Shown here in pieces: positions 36,038 through 46,283 of a stretch of 64,000 nt of DNA. Origin of the DNA: Chryseobacterium sp. 7 (GTDB lineage Bacteria; Bacteroidota; Bacteroidia; Flavobacteriales; Weeksellaceae). The position numbers and the translations under genes are program-made. Numbering within the stretch: position 1 is the first letter of the stretch; every line of letters begins with the position of its first letter. Where the stretch lies: positions 3,286,001 through 3,350,000 of the forward strand of contig NZ_RCCA01000001.1 of assembly GCF_003663845.1 (NCBI RefSeq), in the 5' to 3' direction. Under the pieces are notes generated by a model. It saw only the letters and a list, made by a program, of their open reading frames with translations, was not told where the DNA came from and searched no databases.

Positions 36038-37936
36038 TTATTTTACTTCTTCGAAGTCTGCATCCTGTACATCTTCAGCTCCGGCATTTCCACCTGCATT
36101 CTGAGCTCCTGCACCTGCATCAGCTCCCGGCTGTTGACCTGCTGCATATAATTCTTCAGAAGCTGCCATCCATGCTGCATCTAACGCTTCAGTTTTAGCT
36201 TTTACATCATCAGCATTTTTAGCTTCGAAAGCTGTTTTTAATTCTGCGTGAGCTGCTTCGATTGCTGCTTTTTTGTCAGCAGAAAGTTTCTCACCGAATT
36301 CTTTCAATTGCTTTTCAGTCTGGAAGATCAATCCGTCAGCTTTGTTGAAGATTTCAACTTCTTCTTTTCTCTTAGCATCTGCTGCAGAGTTTTCCTGAGC
36401 TTCTTTCTTCATTCTTTCGATTTCTTCGTCAGAAAGACCTGAAGAAGCCTGAATTTTGATAGACTGCTCTTTACCAGTTCCTTTATCTTTAGCAGATACA
36501 CTTAGGATACCGTTTGCATCAATATCGAATGTTACTTCAATTTGAGGAACTCCTCTTGGTGCTGGCGGGATATCCTGAAGATCGAATCTACCGATTTCTT
36601 TGTTATCGTTGAACATAGATCTTTCACCCTGTCCTACTCTGATGCTTACAGCTGGCTGGTTGTCAGAAGCTGTAGAGAATACCTCAGATTTCTTAGTTGG
36701 GATCGTAGTATTCGCTTCAATTAATTTAGTGAAAACAGAACCCATTGTTTCGATACCTAAAGAAAGTGGAGTAACGTCAAGTAATAATACATCTTTTACA
36801 TCACCTGTCAATACACCTCCCTGAATAGCTGCACCAATTGCTACAACCTCATCCGGGTTAACTCCTTTAGATGGTTTTTTACCGAAGAATTTTTCTACTT
36901 CCTCCTGAATGATCGGGATTCTTGTAGAACCACCTACCAAGATTACTTCGTCAATATCAGAAGTTGATAAACCAGCATCTTTTAAAGCTTTAGCAACAGG
37001 CTCCATAGATCTTCTTACAAGATCAGCAGATAATTGCTCGAATTTAGCTTTTGTTAAACTCTTTACTAAGTGTTTAGGACCTGTAGCAGTAGCTGTGATA
37101 TATGGTAAGTTGATCTCAGTCTGAGGAGAAGAAGATAATTCAATTTTAGCTTTTTCAGCTGCCTCTTTCAATCTTTGAAGAGCAATGGCATCAGATTTTA
37201 AATCTACACCTTCTTCAGCTTTGAACTCATCTGCCATCCAGTTGATGATCACATCATCAAAGTCATCACCTCCTAAGTGTGTATCACCGTTTGTAGACAA
37301 TACTTCGAATACACCATCTCCTAAGTCAAGGATAGAGATATCGAAAGTACCACCTCCAAGATCATATACTGCAATTTTCTGATCTTTATGGTTTTTATCA
37401 AGACCGTAAGCTAACGCTGCAGCTGTAGGTTCGTTGATAATTCTCTCTACTTTAAGACCTGCAATTTCTCCGGCTTCTTTAGTAGCTTGTCTTTGTGCAT
37501 CATTGAAGTATGCAGGAACAGTAATTACCGCTCTTGTTACTTCCTGTCCAAGGTAATCTTCAGCAGTTTTCTTCATTTTCTGAAGAGTCATTGCAGAAAT
37601 TTCCTGTGGAGTATATTCTCTATCATCAATTTTTACTTTTACTGTATCGTTTGGTCCAGCAACTACTTTATAGGGTACTCTTGTGATTTCAGAAGCATCA
37701 TCTTTAAAGTGCGTTCCAATAAATCTTTTGATAGAATAAACAGTTTTTGTTGGATTCGTTACAGCCTGTCTTTTTGCAGGATCACCTACTTTTCTCTCGC
37801 CATCTTCCGTAAAAGCTACGATAGAAGGGGTAGTTCTTTTACCTTCAGCGTTAGGAATAACAACAGGGTCTTTACCCTCCATCACAGCAACACAAGAGTT
37901 GGTTGTTCCTAAGTCAATTCCAATTATTTTACTCAT
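36038..37936 (-). CDS. dnaK: Chaperone DnaK (Hsp70)
   Basis: 632 aa. ATPase domain begins [16 protein letters not shown] and carries [30 protein letters not shown] and [12 protein letters not shown]; the substrate domain and the helical lid follow, with a Gly/Ala-rich end closing in DADFEEVK. Folds and protects proteins in the cytoplasm with DnaJ and GrpE, which are not adjacent here. A TGTCA direct repeat lies upstream (38013-38025). Confidence 0.98.
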   Translation of the reverse strand: MSKIIGIDLGTTNSCVAVMEGKDPVVIPNAEGKRTTPSIVAFTEDGERKVGDPAKRQAVTNPTKTVYSIKRFIGTHFKDDASEITRVPYKVVAGPNDTVKVKIDDREYTPQEISAMTLQKMKKTAEDYLGQEVTRAVITVPAYFNDAQRQATKEAGEIAGLKVERIINEPTAAALAYGLDKNHKDQKIAVYDLGGGTFDISILDLGDGVFEVLSTNGDTHLGGDDFDDVIINWMADEFKAEEGVDLKSDAIALQRLKEAAEKAKIELSSSPQTEINLPYITATATGPKHLVKSLTKAKFEQLSADLVRRSMEPVAKALKDAGLSTSDIDEVILVGGSTRIPIIQEEVEKFFGKKPSKGVNPDEVVAIGAAIQGGVLTGDVKDVLLLDVTPLSLGIETMGSVFTKLIEANTTIPTKKSEVFSTASDNQPAVSIRVGQGERSMFNDNKEIGRFDLQDIPPAPRGVPQIEVTFDIDANGILSVSAKDKGTGKEQSIKIQASSGLSDEEIERMKKEAQENSAADAKRKEEVEIFNKADGLIFQTEKQLKEFGEKLSADKKAAIEAAHAELKTAFEAKNADDVKAKTEALDAAWMAASEELYAAGQQPGADAGAGAQNAGGNAGAEDVQDADFEEVK

Positions 37937-38376
37937 AATATTTTATATTTTTTCTATTTTTAATTTAATTTACACTCTCAATTTCTCAATATCTGTACCA
38001 TTCGAAGAATTATGACAAAATGACACAATAAAAATAAAAACCTTGATAAATCGAGGTTTTGTATGATTTAATATGGAAATTTTTTCATGTAAATAGTACC
38101 GGAATGCCAAATATCAGCATCCATCTTGTTTTTAGAAGCCACTTGAATTTACACTATTCCCTTCTTTCTTTATATCCGATAAAAATTACCATCATTAACT
38201 AGATATATTTCTGTTTCTTAACTATTAAATTCATAAAACAAACTGAAAATCAATACAATTATTATCAACACAGCAACTTAATTCACCAATATTCAAAAAT
38301 TAATCAAAGTTTAACCTAAGAAATAGAGGAAGAATCTTTACGAATCATTATTTTTGATAAAATATACACATTTAGA
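37937..38376. other. dnaK-ppk1 divergent intergenic region, 440 bp
   Basis: At 38013-38025 the plus strand reads TGACAAAATGACA, that is TGTCATTTTGTCA toward dnaK, two TGTCA units in direct repeat about 77 bases before the ATG; this may be a heat-shock promoter part. A hairpin AAAAACCTTGAT / ATCGAGGTTTT lies near 38035-38060. No gene seen. Confidence 0.45.
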
Positions 38377-40449
38377 ATGTCAATACACTTTAATCCAAGA
38401 GATATCACATGGCTTGCCTTTAATGAAAGAGTTTTGCAGGAAGCCATGGATGAAAAAGTTCCCTTACATTTAAGAATACGTTTTCTCGGAATTTTCTCCA
38501 ACAATTTAGATGAATTTTTCAGAGTGCGTGTTGCCGGATTAAAGCGTGCCATGGATTTTAAGGAAAAAGTGATTGCTGAGTCTTTTTACCAACCGCCTTC
38601 CAAAATTCTTCAGCGTATCAACGAAATTGTGATGAGACAGCAGCTGAATTTTGATAAAACCTGGAAAAAAATCCAGACTGAAATGGCTGATCATAAGGTT
38701 TCCATTAAAAATTCCAAAAACCTGACCATAAAACAAAAGGAATTTGTTCGCCAATATTTCGATGAAGTGGTAGAATCTAATGTGATCCCGATTCTTCTCC
38801 ACGAAAATACGCCGATGCCTTATATGAGAGATAAAAGTCTTTATCTGGGCGTTGCGATGAGAAAGAAAGACTGGCAGTATTCCAGCAATTATGCCATTAT
38901 TGAAATCCCGTCCCGTTTTGTAGGAAGGTTTGTATTGCTGCCTACAGAAGATCCGGAAGAAAAAAATGTAATGCTTTTGGAGGATGTCATTACTTTCAAC
39001 CTTCCGCATATATTTTCTTATTTCGGGTATGATGAATTCTCTGCCAATGCATTTAAAGTAACGAAAGATGCCGAACTGGATCTGGATAATGACATCAAAA
39101 CCAACTTCGCTGAAAAAATAGAAAAAGGACTCAAAAACAGAAGAAAAGGAAAACCTACCCGTTTTGTTTTTGATAAAGATATGGATAAAGCTTTGCTGGA
39201 GCTTCTCATCAGAAAATTGAATTTAACCAAGAAAGACAGCATTATTCCCGGAGGAAAAATTCATAATTTCAAGCATTTCATGGATTTCCCTGATGTTTTT
39301 GAAAAATATGAACGTCCTGTGGAAAGAACGTCTTTTACACATCAGGCGTTTGAACATGGAGAAAGGGTGACGGATGTTATTTTAAAAGAAGACGTTCTTC
39401 TGACTTTCCCTTACCACAAGTATAATCCTGTGATTGATCTTCTTCGTGAAGCTGCTATGGATCCGGATGTAAAATCAATACAGATTACCGCTTACCGTCT
39501 GGCGAGCAGCTCAAAAATTATCAATGCCCTGATTTATGCGGCCAGAAATGGCAAAGAGGTGACTGTAATGCTGGAGCTTCAGGCGAGATTTGATGAAGAA
39601 TCCAACCTGGAATGGAAAGACATGCTGGAACCGGAAGGGATTACCGTTCTTGTAGGAATTCCAAATAAAAAAGTACACGCCAAACTTTGTGTAATCAAAA
39701 AGAGAGCACATAATAAAACCATCCAGTACGGGTTTGTAAGCACCGGAAATTTCAACGAAAAAACAGCTAGAATATATGGTGACCATTTGCTGTTGACAGC
39801 CGATAGAGGTATCATGGCAGACATTAATAAAGTATTTAATGTGCTTAAAAAACCTAAAGATGATTTCATTCCGATTTTGAAAACTTGTAAAAATTTATTA
39901 GTTTGCCCTCAATTTATGCGTGAAAAGATTGTTCACCATATTGATAAAGAAATTGAAGAAGCCAAAGCCGGACGAGGAGCAGAGATCATTGTAAAGGTAA
40001 ACTCTATGAGCGACAGACTGTTGATAGAAAAGCTGTATGATGCTGCCAAAGCCGGAGTGGTGATCAGATTAATCGTAAGAGGAATCTATTGTGCCGTTAA
40101 CCAGAAGGATTTTAAAGAAAAAATAAAAGCCATCAGTATTGTAGACGAATATCTGGAACATGCCAGAGTAATGTATTTCTACAATAAAGGTTCTGAAGAC
40201 ATGTACATTTCTTCTGCTGACTGGATGACCAGAAACCTGGATTACAGGATTGAAGCAGCCGCTAAAATCACTGATAAAAACCTTAAGAAAGAATTAAAAG
40301 ATATTCTTGATATTCAGCTTAGGGATAATGTAAAAGCCAGAATTCTGGATAAAAAACTGAGCAATGAATATATAAGAAATGATAAAAAAGAATGCCGATC
40401 ACAAATAGAAACCTATAAATATTTAAAAGCTAAAACAAGCAAAAAATGA
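38377..40449 (+). CDS. ppk1: Polyphosphate kinase 1
   Basis: 690 aa, full length. Starts SIHFNPRDITWLAFNERVLQ, contains the NNLDEFFRVRVAGL element, and the catalytic His motif HAK in NKKVHAKLCVIKK followed by STGNFNEKTARIYGDH; a second His-type site is near the end (SSADWMTRNLDYR). It polymerises ATP phosphate to polyphosphate. Its stop overlaps the ppx start (ATGA). Confidence 0.97.
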   Translation: MSIHFNPRDITWLAFNERVLQEAMDEKVPLHLRIRFLGIFSNNLDEFFRVRVAGLKRAMDFKEKVIAESFYQPPSKILQRINEIVMRQQLNFDKTWKKIQTEMADHKVSIKNSKNLTIKQKEFVRQYFDEVVESNVIPILLHENTPMPYMRDKSLYLGVAMRKKDWQYSSNYAIIEIPSRFVGRFVLLPTEDPEEKNVMLLEDVITFNLPHIFSYFGYDEFSANAFKVTKDAELDLDNDIKTNFAEKIEKGLKNRRKGKPTRFVFDKDMDKALLELLIRKLNLTKKDSIIPGGKIHNFKHFMDFPDVFEKYERPVERTSFTHQAFEHGERVTDVILKEDVLLTFPYHKYNPVIDLLREAAMDPDVKSIQITAYRLASSSKIINALIYAARNGKEVTVMLELQARFDEESNLEWKDMLEPEGITVLVGIPNKKVHAKLCVIKKRAHNKTIQYGFVSTGNFNEKTARIYGDHLLLTADRGIMADINKVFNVLKKPKDDFIPILKTCKNLLVCPQFMREKIVHHIDKEIEEAKAGRGAEIIVKVNSMSDRLLIEKLYDAAKAGVVIRLIVRGIYCAVNQKDFKEKIKAISIVDEYLEHARVMYFYNKGSEDMYISSADWMTRNLDYRIEAAAKITDKNLKKELKDILDIQLRDNVKARILDKKLSNEYIRNDKKECRSQIETYKYLKAKTSKK

Positions 40450-41330
40450 AGATAGCAGCGATAGACATAGGGAGTAATGCAGCCCGCCTTCTTATCAATG
40501 AAGTAAAGATTAACAACAGAAAGCCTGAATTCATCAAGCTGAACCTTCTCAGAATTCCCCTGAGACTGGGAATGGATGTTTTCACCATTGGAAAAATTGG
40601 CCCGGAAAGAGAAAAAATGGTAATTGACTCCATGAAAATCTTCAGTGACCTTATGAAAATATACAAAGTAGATCATTACAGAGCCTGTGCTACCAGCGCC
40701 ATGCGTGATGCCTCCAACGGTAATGAAATTATTGATCTGGTAAAAGATACGTCAGGAATTGATATTGAAATTATTTCCGGTGACGAAGAAGCTACGCTGA
40801 TCTATGAAAACCATGTAGCAGAAGGTCTCGACAAAGAATTTGCCTATTTATACATTGATGTTGGCGGAGGTTCTACCGAGCTTACTTTTTACGAAAACGG
40901 TAAAATGGTCTACGAAAAATCGTTCAATATCGGAACCATCCGTCTTCTCAATAATCTGGTTACAATGGATAACTGGAAAGAAATGAAGGATGAAATCAAG
41001 GAAAATATTGTCAGCAAAAAACCAATTGTAGCCATTGGATCAGGAGGAAACATCAACAAAGTATTCTCCATGAGCAAAACAAAAGACGGAAAACCCATGT
41101 CTCTGGCTCACCTGAAAAAGGTTTACAAAGAATTCAATGAACTTTCCGTGGAAGAAAGAATGACGAATTATAATTTGAGAGAAGACCGTGCGGACGTGCT
41201 GGTACATGCCCTGAGCATCTTTAATCATGTAATGTCATGGTCCGATATCAACAGGATATTTGTTCCTAAAATATCTGTAGCAGACGGATTGATTCATAAT
41301 ATTTACAGCCAGCTACAACATAAAAAATAA
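40446..41330 (+). CDS. ppx: Exopolyphosphatase (Ppx/GppA family)
   Basis: 294 aa, the short bacterial form. ATPase-fold motifs IDIGSNAARLLI at the start, ATSAMRDASNG, and DVGGGSTELTFY. Removes terminal phosphate from polyphosphate or pppGpp. Overlaps ppk1 by 4 bases, so synthesis and breakdown of polyphosphate are coupled in one transcript. Confidence 0.95.
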   Translation: MKIAAIDIGSNAARLLINEVKINNRKPEFIKLNLLRIPLRLGMDVFTIGKIGPEREKMVIDSMKIFSDLMKIYKVDHYRACATSAMRDASNGNEIIDLVKDTSGIDIEIISGDEEATLIYENHVAEGLDKEFAYLYIDVGGGSTELTFYENGKMVYEKSFNIGTIRLLNNLVTMDNWKEMKDEIKENIVSKKPIVAIGSGGNINKVFSMSKTKDGKPMSLAHLKKVYKEFNELSVEERMTNYNLREDRADVLVHALSIFNHVMSWSDINRIFVPKISVADGLIHNIYSQLQHKK

Positions 41331-41346
41331 CAACATCAACAATATT

Positions 41347-41382
41347 AAAAGCCAGCCATTTTTGAGCCGGCTTTTTCTTTGA
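41347..41382 (+). terminator. Terminator of ppk1-ppx
   Basis: AAAAGCCAGC / GCCGGCTTTTT with one mismatch, T run after, about 17 bases past the ppx stop. Confidence 0.75.
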
Positions 41383-41398
41383 GAAGCTGTTTCCCGCA

Positions 41399-41475
41399 TT
41401 GTCATTGCGAGGAGCAACGCGACGAAGCAATCTCTATGTACTCTCATATTATTAAGTTTCGGCTAAAGCCAATAG
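41399..41475. repeat. Dispersed GTCATTGCGAGGAGC element and GGCTAAAGCC motif
   Basis: 41399-41433 reads TTGTCATTGCGAGGAGCAAC, then GCGACGAAGCAATCTC, a motif widespread in Bacteria between genes. 41454-41475 contains AAGTTTCGGCTAAAGCC, and the same CGGCTAAAGCC-like motif returns at 62623-62644. Confidence 0.7.
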
Positions 41476-41617
41476 ATAAATAATTTATTTTCAGGAGGGT
41501 TAAAACACACCCTCATTAAATTTTAATACCATCTCTTTTACTTTTTAATAAAAATTTTTCGGAATTTTAAAGTAAAATCTTATCCTCATTCGTCATACAA
41601 CTATCAATAGCAAATCA

Positions 41618-42271
41618 ATGAACCCAATCAAAATAATTCTTACAGGAGCTACAGGGATGGTAGGCGAAGGTGTTTTAATGGAATGTCTTGAAAACCCGAA
41701 TGTTTCCGAAATCCTGAGCGTAAGCAGAAAACCATCCGGAAAAACACATCCAAAGCTGAAAGAATATCTTATCTCTGACTTTTTATCCATCGATCTTCAT
41801 GATGAAAAACTGAAAGGGTATGATGCCTGTTTTTTCTGTGCTGGAATCAGCAGCGTAGGGATGAATGAAGAAGATTACTCCAAAATCACTTACGATACAA
41901 CCATTCACTTTGCGAAAGCTGTTTTGAACCAAAATCCGGACATGGTGTTCAGCTATATTTCAGGCGCAAGTACAGACAGTACAGAGAGTGGAAAACTGAT
42001 GTGGGCAAGGGTAAAAGGCAAAACAGAAAATGATCTGAAAAAGATGAATTTCAAAGGTGCTTATAATTTCCGTCCCGGATTTATGAAACCAGTTGACGGT
42101 CAATTAAATGTAAAATGGTTTTTTAAACCTTTTATTTGGATTTTTCCTGTTTTTTTTCAGTCAAAATCATTAACTTTACACGAAGTGGGTAGAGCAATGA
42201 TCAAAGTGACAGAAAACGGATACCCTACATCTACTTTAGAAATTAGAGATATTAAAAATTTAGCGATATGA
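41618..42271 (+). CDS. Rossmann-fold NAD(P)-dependent epimerase-like protein
   Basis: 217 aa. The NAD(P) site is TGATGMVGEGV at the N-terminus, and the chain has SYISGAST in place of the typical Tyr-Lys pair seen in short-chain dehydrogenases, followed by ARVKGKTE. It resembles atypical SDR proteins (HIM1/YwnB-like). Reaction unknown. It overlaps the following tiny membrane ORF by 4 bases. Confidence 0.8.
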   Translation: MNPIKIILTGATGMVGEGVLMECLENPNVSEILSVSRKPSGKTHPKLKEYLISDFLSIDLHDEKLKGYDACFFCAGISSVGMNEEDYSKITYDTTIHFAKAVLNQNPDMVFSYISGASTDSTESGKLMWARVKGKTENDLKKMNFKGAYNFRPGFMKPVDGQLNVKWFFKPFIWIFPVFFQSKSLTLHEVGRAMIKVTENGYPTSTLEIRDIKNLAI

Positions 42272-42417
42272 GAGACATGTTAAAAAGAATTGTTCTGGTT
42301 ATTTTTGTACTCTTGCTTGTGACTGCTGTTTCAGGATATTTTTATATGCAGAAGCATCCTCTGGAAGGAAATAAATCAGGAACAATTTTAAATTTCTCCG
42401 GAAAATCCGGGAAATAA
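42268..42417 (+). CDS. Tiny membrane protein coupled to the epimerase-like gene
   Basis: 49 aa. A basic start (MRDMLKRIV) and one helix (about 8-28), then a short soluble tail (KHPLEGNKSGTI). Starts within the preceding stop (ATGA), so coupling is likely. No family recognised; its reality rests on overlap and clean membrane topology. Confidence 0.55.
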   Translation: MRDMLKRIVLVIFVLLLVTAVSGYFYMQKHPLEGNKSGTILNFSGKSGK

Positions 42418-42558
42418 TTTCATTCTAAAGTTTCTCATTCAAGCATAATTTTCTCTTTTATCGGAAATAAACCTATTTTTTAAACATTTCTTAAAATTCC
42501 ATTAAAATAGTTGCGAAACATAAAGTTCATTTTTGCATTTATCTAATTGAAGTAAAAA

Positions 42559-45500
42559 ATGATCAACAACTACCTATTAAAAGGGTCTGTGATAGCCGCA
42601 TTCTTTTTTCAGAGCGGTCTTTTCGGGCAGACACTGATTCATTACTGGAATTTTAACGATAATACTTCTGCAGCCACAGTTACCACCCCTTCATCTACAT
42701 TGGTGAATGGTTCTCTTGCGGCTATAGCTGGAGGAACAAGCGTCATTGATTTTGCCGGTGGTACCGGACAGAATTTTAGTACTCAAAATTTGAACGCCAG
42801 AAACGGTGATGTACCGGGAACCCATTTAAGATTCAATAATCCGATTGGTGGGGCTTTACAGTTTAACCTTCCCACAACGGGGTATAATAACATTATTACG
42901 AAATTCACTACGAGAAGATCTGCGCAGGGAGCGGGAACTCAAACCTGGTCTTATTCTACCAACGGAACTACTTTTGTACCATTCCAGACTGTAAGTCCTC
43001 AGGATGCCGATCCACAGCTTGTTACACTGGATTTTTCTGCAATACAGGCAGTCAATAACAACCCTAACTTTAAAGTAAAGGTAGAATTTTCTGCTACAGG
43101 AGGCGGAACTGGGGGGAATAACCGTTTTGATAATTTTACGGTAGATGCAACGCCTCTGGGAAATGTTGATACTACTCCACCAACGGTTACTTACCTTCCT
43201 GGAAATAACACAAACAATGTTTCAACTACTGTAAATCCTACATTATCTTTTAATGAAAATGTGAGATTAGCCGATAATTCCGCGATCAACGATTCTAATG
43301 CACAAAACCTTATTGAATTCCGTCTTGGAAATGCTGCTGGTACTCCAATTCCCTTCACTACTACTTTCAGCAACAACATTATTACTTTAGTTCCATCTTC
43401 GCCATTGGCATTGGGGCAGACATATTATGTGTCCCTTAAACCGAATACGATAGAAGATTTCAGTGATAATGGAATTACTACAGTCACTTCCAGCACATTT
43501 ACCACTGTCGGAACAACGATTTCTTTAGAAAAGAATTTTATAAAAGTGAATGAAAATGCAGGAAATCTTGCATTTAAAATCAATATCACCAATCCATCAA
43601 CCTCTACGGTTAATCTTGTTGTAAAACCAGCGCCATTCAGTACAGCTGACAGCAATGATTTTACTTTAGCCAATCAGACGATCAATATTACTCCGTCTAC
43701 AACGAGTTATACGGTCAATATTCCGATTATTGATGACACAGTGGCAGAACAGCAGGCTGAATATTTTGTTGTAAGCCTTGAAAATCCGGTTGGAGCTACT
43801 ATTTCAGGAGACAATTCTGCAACTGTTTATATTGTAGATAATGATAAACCATCTCCAGTTCCTTCCAATCAGATTCAGCTGAATTATCTCCTGAGTTTTG
43901 ATCCTTCAGGAAGTAATAACAGTTCTACAGAAATTGTAGTTCATGACCCATCCACACAACGTTTATTCACGATCAGCTCCATTACCGATGTTTTTGATAT
44001 TATTGATTTCAGTAATCCCGCAATACCATCAGTGATAAAAACAGTAAATATGGCTTCTTATGGCGGAATCACAAGTATTGCTGTAAAAAATGGAATCATT
44101 GCAGCTGCATCTCCCAATACGGATCCTCAGCAAAACGGTTCTGTAATATTCTTTGATATTAATGGAAATTTTCTGAAACAAGTAACTGTAGGTGCCTTAC
44201 CGGATATGGTAACTTTTTCTCCTGACGGGACAAAAGTGGTTACTGCCAACGAAGGAGAACCTAATGATGCTTATACGGTAGATCCTGAAGGAACTATCAG
44301 TATTATTGATATTTCCGGAGGTATCGGAAGTCTTACTCAAAGTAATGTAACAACTCTTAATTTCAATAGTTTTGATTCTCAGGCAGCAGCATTAATGGCT
44401 ACAGGTTTAAGAAAAGTAAGAACAAACAACACACTTTCCCAGGATTTGGAACCTGAATATGTAACCATCAGCGCCGATAGTCAGAAAGCATGGGTAACGC
44501 TTCAGGAAAACAATGCTATTGCCGAGATTAATCTGGCTACTAAAACCATTACAGGAGTTTGGGGATTAGGTAAAAAAGACATGAGCCTTCCGGGGAACGG
44601 ATTTGACGCTTCAGACAATAATGGAGAGATTTTGATTGCCAACTGGCCGGTAAAAGCCTATTATGTTCCGGATGCGGTACAAAATTATAAGGTAGGAAGC
44701 ACCAATTATATTGTAACAGCTAATGAGGGTGACGAAAAAGATCTTTCAGGATTCAGTGAAAGAACTACTGTAGGAGCAAACACTTATATTTTAGATCCTG
44801 TGCTATTCCCTAATTCCAATATTTTAAAGGCTTCATATAACCTGGGAAGATTCAGGGTCTCTTCTGCTACAGGAAATACAGACGGAGATGCAGAGTTTGA
44901 AGAAATGGCGGCTTTAGGAGCCCGTTCTTTTTCCATTTTCAATGCAGATACCAAGCAGATTGTTTACGATAGCGGAGATCAGTTTGAACGATATATTACC
45001 AATTATCATCCGTTAATTTTCAACGCAGATAATGAGTCCAATGGCGCTAAAAACAGAAGCCGAGCCAAAGGTCCTGAACCAGAAGGAGTTGCTTTAGGAA
45101 AAATCAACGGACAGACTTATGCTTTCATCACATTGGAAAGAACAGGAGGAGTTATGGTCTATAACATTACAGATCCAAATAATCCTACTTTCACAGATTA
45201 TAAACATTCCCGTTCTACATCAGCATACGGAGGTGATAACGGCCCTGAAGGAATCATCTACATCGCCCCTGAGAATACAACTACGAATAAAGGGTATGTG
45301 ATTATTGCTAATGAAATCAGCGGAACCTTGTCCATGTATGAAGTAGCGATGCCGGCAACACTTGGAACAGGTGAAGTAAAAGCTGAACAGGCGACCTTCA
45401 ATGTGTTCCCAAATCCTGTTAACAAAGGAAATACTCTTTATTTCAACAGAAAACAGGATTACGAATTGTATGATATGTCCGGAAAATTGATTGGGAAAGA

Positions 45501-45597
45501 AAAGAATGCTTTAACAATCAATACTTCTACCCTTTCTACAGGCGTTTATCTTGTAAAAACTTCGGAAGGACAGATCAAAAGAGTTATTGTAAAGTAA
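42559..45597 (+). CDS. T9SS-exported choice-of-anchor I / Calx-beta protein
   Basis: 1012 aa. Signal peptide (ends GLFGQ), an N-terminal lectin-like domain (about 25-215), an SbsA-type Ig-like domain (about 217-330, DTTPPTVTY start), a Calx-beta domain (about 335-435), a large choice-of-anchor I region (about 440-930: FSPDGTKVVTANEGEPND, GPEPEGVALGK, GPEGIIYI), and a T9SS type A sorting end (FNVFPNPVNKGN, then GVYLVKT). Members are thought to be surface phosphatase or adhesive proteins; activity here is unknown. Confidence 0.9.
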   Translation: MINNYLLKGSVIAAFFFQSGLFGQTLIHYWNFNDNTSAATVTTPSSTLVNGSLAAIAGGTSVIDFAGGTGQNFSTQNLNARNGDVPGTHLRFNNPIGGALQFNLPTTGYNNIITKFTTRRSAQGAGTQTWSYSTNGTTFVPFQTVSPQDADPQLVTLDFSAIQAVNNNPNFKVKVEFSATGGGTGGNNRFDNFTVDATPLGNVDTTPPTVTYLPGNNTNNVSTTVNPTLSFNENVRLADNSAINDSNAQNLIEFRLGNAAGTPIPFTTTFSNNIITLVPSSPLALGQTYYVSLKPNTIEDFSDNGITTVTSSTFTTVGTTISLEKNFIKVNENAGNLAFKINITNPSTSTVNLVVKPAPFSTADSNDFTLANQTINITPSTTSYTVNIPIIDDTVAEQQAEYFVVSLENPVGATISGDNSATVYIVDNDKPSPVPSNQIQLNYLLSFDPSGSNNSSTEIVVHDPSTQRLFTISSITDVFDIIDFSNPAIPSVIKTVNMASYGGITSIAVKNGIIAAASPNTDPQQNGSVIFFDINGNFLKQVTVGALPDMVTFSPDGTKVVTANEGEPNDAYTVDPEGTISIIDISGGIGSLTQSNVTTLNFNSFDSQAAALMATGLRKVRTNNTLSQDLEPEYVTISADSQKAWVTLQENNAIAEINLATKTITGVWGLGKKDMSLPGNGFDASDNNGEILIANWPVKAYYVPDAVQNYKVGSTNYIVTANEGDEKDLSGFSERTTVGANTYILDPVLFPNSNILKASYNLGRFRVSSATGNTDGDAEFEEMAALGARSFSIFNADTKQIVYDSGDQFERYITNYHPLIFNADNESNGAKNRSRAKGPEPEGVALGKINGQTYAFITLERTGGVMVYNITDPNNPTFTDYKHSRSTSAYGGDNGPEGIIYIAPENTTTNKGYVIIANEISGTLSMYEVAMPATLGTGEVKAEQATFNVFPNPVNKGNTLYFNRKQDYELYDMSGKLIGKEKNALTINTSTLSTGVYLVKTSEGQIKRVIVK

Positions 45598-45740
45598 AAT
45601 ATACTATTTAGTTGATTGAAAAGGCTTCGGATTTTCCGGGGCTTTTTTGTTATCTGGAAATTTAAGATGATTTAACTTTTAAAATTCTTGAAAAAATCAT
45701 TTTATCTCTATATTTACCTTCAACAAAAACCCAATTCACA

Positions 45741-46133
45741 ATGAAAAATATTAAAATAGCTGGAATTTTAGCTATGCTCTTACTTGGAACAGGAACCGCT
45801 TTCGCACAATCCAGAAAAGTAGAATCTACAAAAGGGGTAGAAAAAACAGAAGGTAACAAAGTGGTACATGTAGAAGGTGTAGGTCATACGCTCAATTATG
45901 CGCTCAGCGGAGGAACAGTTGAGGTAGAAGGTGGTGATAACAAGCTAACGGTAAAAGGAAGTGCAAAAAAAATTACAGTTTCAGGAACAGGCAATAAAGT
46001 ATACATTGATAAGGTAGACAAAATATCTCTGGAAGGCGGTGATAACACCGTGTACTATCGAACCTCCGGAACAAAATCCGGAAAGCCGGATGTTTCTATT
46101 ACAGGAGTTGGAAATAAAGTTGTAAAACAGTAA
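45741..46133 (+). CDS. Secreted DUF3060 protein
   Basis: 130 aa with a signal peptide ending FAQ. The body has the regular GGxxxVxVxGxxN/K beta-helix-like pattern (GVGHTLNYAL, VEVEGGDNKLTVKG, SGTGNKVYI), which is DUF3060. Likely a periplasmic or surface beta protein; function unknown. Confidence 0.85.
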   Translation: MKNIKIAGILAMLLLGTGTAFAQSRKVESTKGVEKTEGNKVVHVEGVGHTLNYALSGGTVEVEGGDNKLTVKGSAKKITVSGTGNKVYIDKVDKISLEGGDNTVYYRTSGTKSGKPDVSITGVGNKVVKQ

Positions 46134-46166
46134 AAATATTTTCCATATTAGGGATGATATCATTAG

Positions 46167-46199
46167 AAACCTCACAGGTTTTGAAAACCTGTGAGGTTT
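46167..46199. repeat. Perfect 33-nt palindrome AAACCTCACAGGTTTT
   Basis: Arms of 16 nt at 46167-46182 and 46184-46199 are exact inverted copies around one G. No T run follows on either strand, so it is not a clear terminator. The sequence AACCTCACAGGTTT is one I know as a repeat in Flavobacteriia genomes. Confidence 0.85.
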
Positions 46200-46228
46200 G
46201 GCTTTCTGCTTCATCTTTATTTTAAACA

Positions 46229-46264
46229 AAAAAAGACAGGCCTTTAAAAAAGCCTGTCTTTTAA
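46229..46264 (-). terminator. Terminator of the Mrp-NifU pair
   Basis: AAAAAGACAGGC / GCCTGTCTTTT with A/T loop, placed just past the stop of the NifU-like gene at 46284; minus-strand T run. Confidence 0.85.
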
Positions 46265-46283
46265 AAATATCTCAGATATAATT

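Noticed and set aside
37487..37912. 141-aa ORF antisense to dnaK
   Set aside because: Shadow of dnaK, with Cys/Phe/Ser-rich composition typical of reverse frames.
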